64,000 bases of DNA, taken from contig NZ_JAHUWJ010000028.1 of assembly GCF_019219075.1 (NCBI RefSeq), positions 18,046 to 82,045 of the forward strand, written 5' to 3'. The stretch is from Chitinophaga sp. sic0106. GTDB taxonomy: Bacteria > Bacteroidota > Bacteroidia > Chitinophagales > Chitinophagaceae. The translations under genes were made by a program, and so were the position numbers. The notes under the pieces were generated by a model. That model did not search any database. It was not told the DNA's origin and saw nothing but the letters and a program-made list of their open reading frames with translations. Positions 60,517 to 64,000 of the stretch are shown piece by piece (within the stretch, counting starts at the first letter, position 1; every line of letters begins with the position of its first letter).

Positions 60517-62661
60517 ATGGCAGACTTAAGATTTCAAAGGAACTTTGGTATTGCGGCGCACATCGATGCGGGTAAAACCACTACCACAGAGCGTATCCTG
60601 TATTACACAGGTAAATCCCACAAAATTGGTGAGGTACACGAAGGTGCCGCTACCATGGACTGGATGGCACAGGAGCAGGAGAGAGGTATTACCATCACAT
60701 CTGCTGCTACCACTTGTTTTTGGAATTTCCCAACTTTACAAGGTAAGCCACAACCAGATACTAAACAATACAAATTCAACATCATCGATACTCCGGGCCA
60801 CGTGGACTTTACCGTTGAGGTAGAGCGTTCCCTCCGTGTACTGGACGGTCTGGTGGCACTGTTCTGCGCCGTATCCGGCGTTGAGCCTCAGTCTGAAACC
60901 GTTTGGCGCCAGGCTAACCGCTACCGTGTACCACGTATCGGTTTCGTTAACAAAATGGACCGTGCAGGTGCTGACTTCCTGAACGTAGTTAAACAGGTTA
61001 AAGAAATGCTGGGTGCTAACCCTGTTCCTTTGACCCTGCCTATCGGTGCAGAAGATACTTTCAAAGGCGTGGTGGACCTGATCACCATGAAAGGTATCAT
61101 CTGGGACGAAGAAGGTAAAGGTGCTACTTACCAGGAAATCGAAATCCCTGCTGACATGGTAGAGGAAGCGAACGAATGGAGAGCTAAACTGGTTGAAGCA
61201 GTTGCTGACTACGATGATAAACTGATGGAGAAATTCTTCGACGATCCTAACACCATCACCGAAGCGGAAATCCACGAAGCTATCCGTAAAGCTACCATCG
61301 ATATCGCTATCATCCCTATGATGTGCGGTTCTTCCTTCAAAAACAAAGGTGTTCAGAAAATGCTGGATGCGGTTTGCCGTTACCTGCCTTCTCCAATGGA
61401 CATCGAAGCAGTAAAAGGTACCAACCCGGATACTGGTGATGAAATCGAGCGTAAACCAGATGCTAAAGAACCATTCGCTGCACTGGCGTTCAAAATCATG
61501 ACCGATCCTTTCGTAGGTCGTCTGGCGTTCTTCCGGGCTTACTCCGGTCACCTGGATGCAGGTTCTTACGTTCTCAATACCCGTACAGGTAAAAACGAGC
61601 GTATCTCCCGTATCATGCAGATGCACGCTAACAAACAAAACCCTATCGATTTCATCGAAGCTGGTGATATCGGTGCGGCTGTTGGTTTTAAAGATATCAA
61701 AACCGGTGATACCCTCTGCGATGAGAACAATCCTATCGTACTGGAATCAATGACTTTCCCTGAGCCGGTAATCTCCATCGCTATCGAGCCTAAAACTCAG
61801 GCGGATGTGGATAAAATGGGTATGGCCCTCGCTAAACTGGTAGAAGAAGATCCTACCCTGAAAGCGAAAACCGACGAAGAAACTGGTCAAACAGTTCTCT
61901 CCGGTATGGGTGAGCTTCACCTCGAAATCATCGTTGACCGTATGCGTCGCGAATTCAAGGTAGAAGTTAACCAGGGTGCACCTCAGGTTGCTTACAAAGA
62001 AGCACTGACCCTGAAAGTTTCTCACCGTGAAACCTTCAAAAAACAATCCGGTGGTAAAGGTAAATTCGCCGATATCCAGATTGAAATCGGACCTGCTGAT
62101 GCAGAATGGCTGAAAGAAAACGACGGTAAATCATTCCAGTTTATCAACGACATCTTCGGTGGATCTATTCCAAAAGAATTTATCCCTGCAGTACAGAAAG
62201 GTTTTGAAGCTTCTATGAGCCAGGGTGTTCTCGCGAACTTCCCACTCGTAGATATGAAAGTTCGTCTGTTCGACGGTGGCTTCCACGCAGTGGATTCCGA
62301 CGCGATGTCCTTCGAGCTTTGTGCTAAACAAGCCTTCCGTGAAGCTGGCCGTAAAGCGAAACCAGTTCTGCTGGAGCCAATCATGAAAGTAGAAGTTCAA
62401 ACCCCAGACCAATACATGGGTGACGTAACAGGTGACCTGAACCGTCGTCGTGGTATGCTGGAAGGTATGGACTCTAAAAACGGTGTACAGGTAATTAAAG
62501 CTAAAGTTCCACTGAGCGAAATGTTCGGTTACGTAACTCAGCTGCGTTCCCTGTCTTCCGGTCGTGCAACTTCCATCATGGAGTTCTCTCACTATGCTCC
62601 GGCTCCAAACAACGTAGCTGAAGAAGTGATCGCGAAAGTTAAAGGAAAAGCTCACGCTTAA
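60517..62661 (+). CDS. fusA: Elongation factor G
   Basis: 714 residues, full length. G1 AHIDAGKTTTTERIL, G2 ERGITITSAAT, G3 DTPGHVDF, G4 NKMDRAGAD; domain IV with YKEALTLKVSHRE and domain V GYVTQLRSLSSGRA. It drives ribosomal translocation. Separated from rpsL-rpsG and not followed by rpsJ, unlike the usual arrangement. Confidence 0.97.
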   Translation: MADLRFQRNFGIAAHIDAGKTTTTERILYYTGKSHKIGEVHEGAATMDWMAQEQERGITITSAATTCFWNFPTLQGKPQPDTKQYKFNIIDTPGHVDFTVEVERSLRVLDGLVALFCAVSGVEPQSETVWRQANRYRVPRIGFVNKMDRAGADFLNVVKQVKEMLGANPVPLTLPIGAEDTFKGVVDLITMKGIIWDEEGKGATYQEIEIPADMVEEANEWRAKLVEAVADYDDKLMEKFFDDPNTITEAEIHEAIRKATIDIAIIPMMCGSSFKNKGVQKMLDAVCRYLPSPMDIEAVKGTNPDTGDEIERKPDAKEPFAALAFKIMTDPFVGRLAFFRAYSGHLDAGSYVLNTRTGKNERISRIMQMHANKQNPIDFIEAGDIGAAVGFKDIKTGDTLCDENNPIVLESMTFPEPVISIAIEPKTQADVDKMGMALAKLVEEDPTLKAKTDEETGQTVLSGMGELHLEIIVDRMRREFKVEVNQGAPQVAYKEALTLKVSHRETFKKQSGGKGKFADIQIEIGPADAEWLKENDGKSFQFINDIFGGSIPKEFIPAVQKGFEASMSQGVLANFPLVDMKVRLFDGGFHAVDSDAMSFELCAKQAFREAGRKAKPVLLEPIMKVEVQTPDQYMGDVTGDLNRRRGMLEGMDSKNGVQVIKAKVPLSEMFGYVTQLRSLSSGRATSIMEFSHYAPAPNNVAEEVIAKVKGKAHA

Positions 62662-62682
62662 TCTTTAAGCATAACGAATATG

Positions 62683-62716
62683 AAAGGGTGTTCCGGTTTT
62701 CCGGAACACCCTTTTT
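62683..62716 (+). terminator. Terminator of fusA
   Basis: AAAGGGTGTTCCGG / CCGGAACACCCTTT stem, tetraloop TTTT, T-run. Confidence 0.92.
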
Positions 62717-62816
62717 CTTTGACCCCCCTATCCCCCTAAAATGCTATTGTAGTTGCAGTGTATTTACCTATTTTAGCTATAATAACCTGCAACTGATAAA
62801 TGCTTTCTTGCCTGCC

Positions 62817-62848
62817 AGGGTTTTCGGTTTTCCGGGAGCCCTTTTTTT
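62817..62848 (+). terminator. Second, diverged copy of the fusA terminator
   Basis: AGGGTTTTCGG / CCGGGAGCCCT, tetraloop TTTT, seven T; all eleven positions pair in plus-strand RNA (three G-U). Part of a duplicated segment; between the two lies an 8-bp pair AGTTGCAG / CTGCAACT (62751-62758, 62787-62794). Confidence 0.7.
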
Positions 62849-62936
62849 ATGCCCGATAGAGGGTTTCCCCGCTTTGTACGTCAATAGGATAGCATCTGAC
62901 AATAACCTGCATTAATTACTGATAGCCAATTTATCT

Positions 62937-63707
62937 ATGCCTTTGTCATTGACGATACAAGCACCGCCTGCAACTGTTATCATAAATCCGGTGCAACCGG
63001 ATATTCTTACTACTGGCCTCGACCTTATCCTGCCTTGCTGGAACCCGTCGGGGCAGTGGGTGGAATCCCTGATCCACCACTATCATGAGTTAACCTCACT
63101 CATGCCCGAAGTTCCTGTACAACTTATCCTCGTAAACGACGGCTCCCTGAAAAACTTTACCAGCCAGCATATTAACTGGCTGGAAGCAGCTATACCCGGG
63201 ATTATTATTGTAGATAATAAAGTCAACAGAGGAAAAGGACACGCCGTCAGATCCGGTGTAAAACAGGCCAGGTTTGAGTACCAGGTGTATACCGACCTGG
63301 ACTTCCCGTTCGGCGTCGGCGCCGTAAAACAGGTGTATGACTCCCTCCGGTTAGGGGCCGACATCGTTGCAGGAGAAAGAGGGGAAGCGTATCTTCGCAA
63401 GCTGCCCCGTAAAAGAAGGATCATAACCCGCATTAGCAGGGCCATGAACCGCTTTATTCTCCGCCTGCAGGTAGATGATGCCCAGGCAGGCTTAAAGGGC
63501 TTTAACTGGCGCGGAAAAGACGTACTGCTGCAAACGGAAATTGATGGATTCCTGTACGATAGCGAATTCATTTACAAAGCCGGCCGGCGCAAAAGGATAA
63601 GAATGAGCTCTGTGCCGGTCCTATGCCGCCCGGATATCAAATTTTCGGCTTTCAGAATGAAACTGTTGTTAAAAGAATTGCGGAATTACTTTAGAATTAT
63701 TTCATAG
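62937..63707 (+). CDS. Family 2 glycosyltransferase (DPM1-like)
   Basis: 256 residues. GT-A fold: LDLILPCWNPSGQWVE, LILVNDGS, NRGKGHAVRSGVKQA, DxD-like YTDLDFPFG, acceptor VDDAQAGLKGF. No membrane segments, so a soluble or peripheral enzyme that uses an activated sugar. The polysaccharide deacetylase fragment follows after 10 bases; together they look like part of a surface-glycan set. Confidence 0.85.
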   Translation: MPLSLTIQAPPATVIINPVQPDILTTGLDLILPCWNPSGQWVESLIHHYHELTSLMPEVPVQLILVNDGSLKNFTSQHINWLEAAIPGIIIVDNKVNRGKGHAVRSGVKQARFEYQVYTDLDFPFGVGAVKQVYDSLRLGADIVAGERGEAYLRKLPRKRRIITRISRAMNRFILRLQVDDAQAGLKGFNWRGKDVLLQTEIDGFLYDSEFIYKAGRRKRIRMSSVPVLCRPDIKFSAFRMKLLLKELRNYFRIIS

Positions 63708-63717
63708 ATAACCTTAT

Positions 63718-63939
63718 ATGTATAGTAAAAAACGGATATTGATTAGTGTAGATGTAGAAGAATTCGATATCCCCGAAGAATTTGGCCAACAGGTACCGTT
63801 ACAGGAGAAACTGGAAGTCTCCCGCAACGGCCTGATTAAAACCCTCGAAATATTCGAAAAATACGAGGTAAGGGTAGTCATGGTCGGAAGAAATTTCTTC
63901 CGACCATTTTCTTTTATATATTTTCTTTTGATTTTTTAA
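63718..63939 (+). pseudogene. Truncated polysaccharide deacetylase
   Basis: 73 residues. MYSKKRILISVDVEEFDIPEEFG and the helix NGLIKTLEIFEKYEVRV match the N-terminus of NodB-type deacetylases (which use the motif ISVDVEEF for metal binding). After VRV the expected hydrophobic strand is replaced by unrelated residues and a stop. Homology ends exactly where the palindrome at 63880 starts. The remaining catalytic motifs are absent. Confidence 0.65.
63880..63907. terminator. 28-bp perfect palindrome at the deacetylase breakpoint
   Basis: ATGGTCGGAAGAAA followed by its reverse complement, then a T-rich stretch. As RNA it makes a terminator on the plus strand. No gene in the last 60 bases. Confidence 0.65.
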
Positions 63940-64000
63940 CAAGATACTGACAACCATTTATTTATGATTACATATCACTATTTTAGTGATTGATGTATCA

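Noticed and set aside
60736..61638. 300-codon minus-strand frame inside fusA
   Set aside because: Antisense of a highly biased ribosomal-type gene, which typically leaves long open antisense frames.
62688..62915. Open frame of 75 codons after fusA
   Set aside because: It runs through the fusA terminator and its diverged copy, and the predicted protein has no family-like pattern.

Overview
The window looks like chromosomal DNA of a Bacteroidota member close to Chitinophaga. The grounds are SusC/SusD outer-membrane genes with an ECF sigma/FecR pair, a type IX secretion PorV homologue and sorting domain, LytTR-type two-component genes, a Bacteroidota-type class I lanthipeptide dehydratase, long collagen-like surface proteins, and promoters of the TTTG-N18..20-TAnnTTTG kind. 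The genus is an inference from this gene content; no rRNA is present.

Layout. 0-3.4 kb: tail of a PQQ-type beta-propeller gene, then an AT-rich AbiEi/AbiEii type IV toxin-antitoxin pair and an initiator tRNA. 3.6-5.6 kb: a NIPSNAP-like and a SUFU-domain gene. 5.7-11.7 kb (minus strand): histidine kinase, LytTR regulator, a small candidate RiPP precursor without cysteine, a lone receiver protein and a full-length LanB-type dehydratase. A 27-bp motif is repeated in front of the precursor and of lanB. 12.2-23.3 kb (minus): one long operon of ECF sigma, FecR, SusC, SusD, DUF4843 lipoprotein, PKD-like lipoprotein and two TlpA-type thioredoxins. 23.4-28.1 kb: methyltransferase, autoinhibited Fic protein plus ATP-grasp protein, a propeller-like protein and Ada.

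28.2-42.3 kb is a visibly AT-rich accessory island. It holds a BrxHI-like helicase with an unusually long BrxD-like ATPase (TerB-like region plus four SAP-like repeats), a DUF234-type AAA ATPase with a hairpin just before its start codon, a nucleotide-cyclase-like protein, a large PD-(D/E)XK protein, a caspase-like protease and a large serine recombinase next to a tRNA-Met gene. Two diverged direct repeats of about 110 bp, each with a box like a tRNA 3' end, flank the cyclase/nuclease/caspase block.

42.7-51.6 kb is housekeeping: MscS channel, GlpD, a four-gene set with RdgB, branched-chain aminotransferase, rpsL-rpsG. Then comes a 52-bp tandem repeat array with alternating unit types and a tight five-gene minus-strand operon (two collagen-like fibres, a PorV homologue, a type IX sorting-domain protein, a small secreted protein). 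This block separates rpsL-rpsG from fusA by about 9 kb. After fusA come a diverged duplication of its terminator region, a family 2 glycosyltransferase, and a polysaccharide deacetylase gene cut short at a perfect palindrome.
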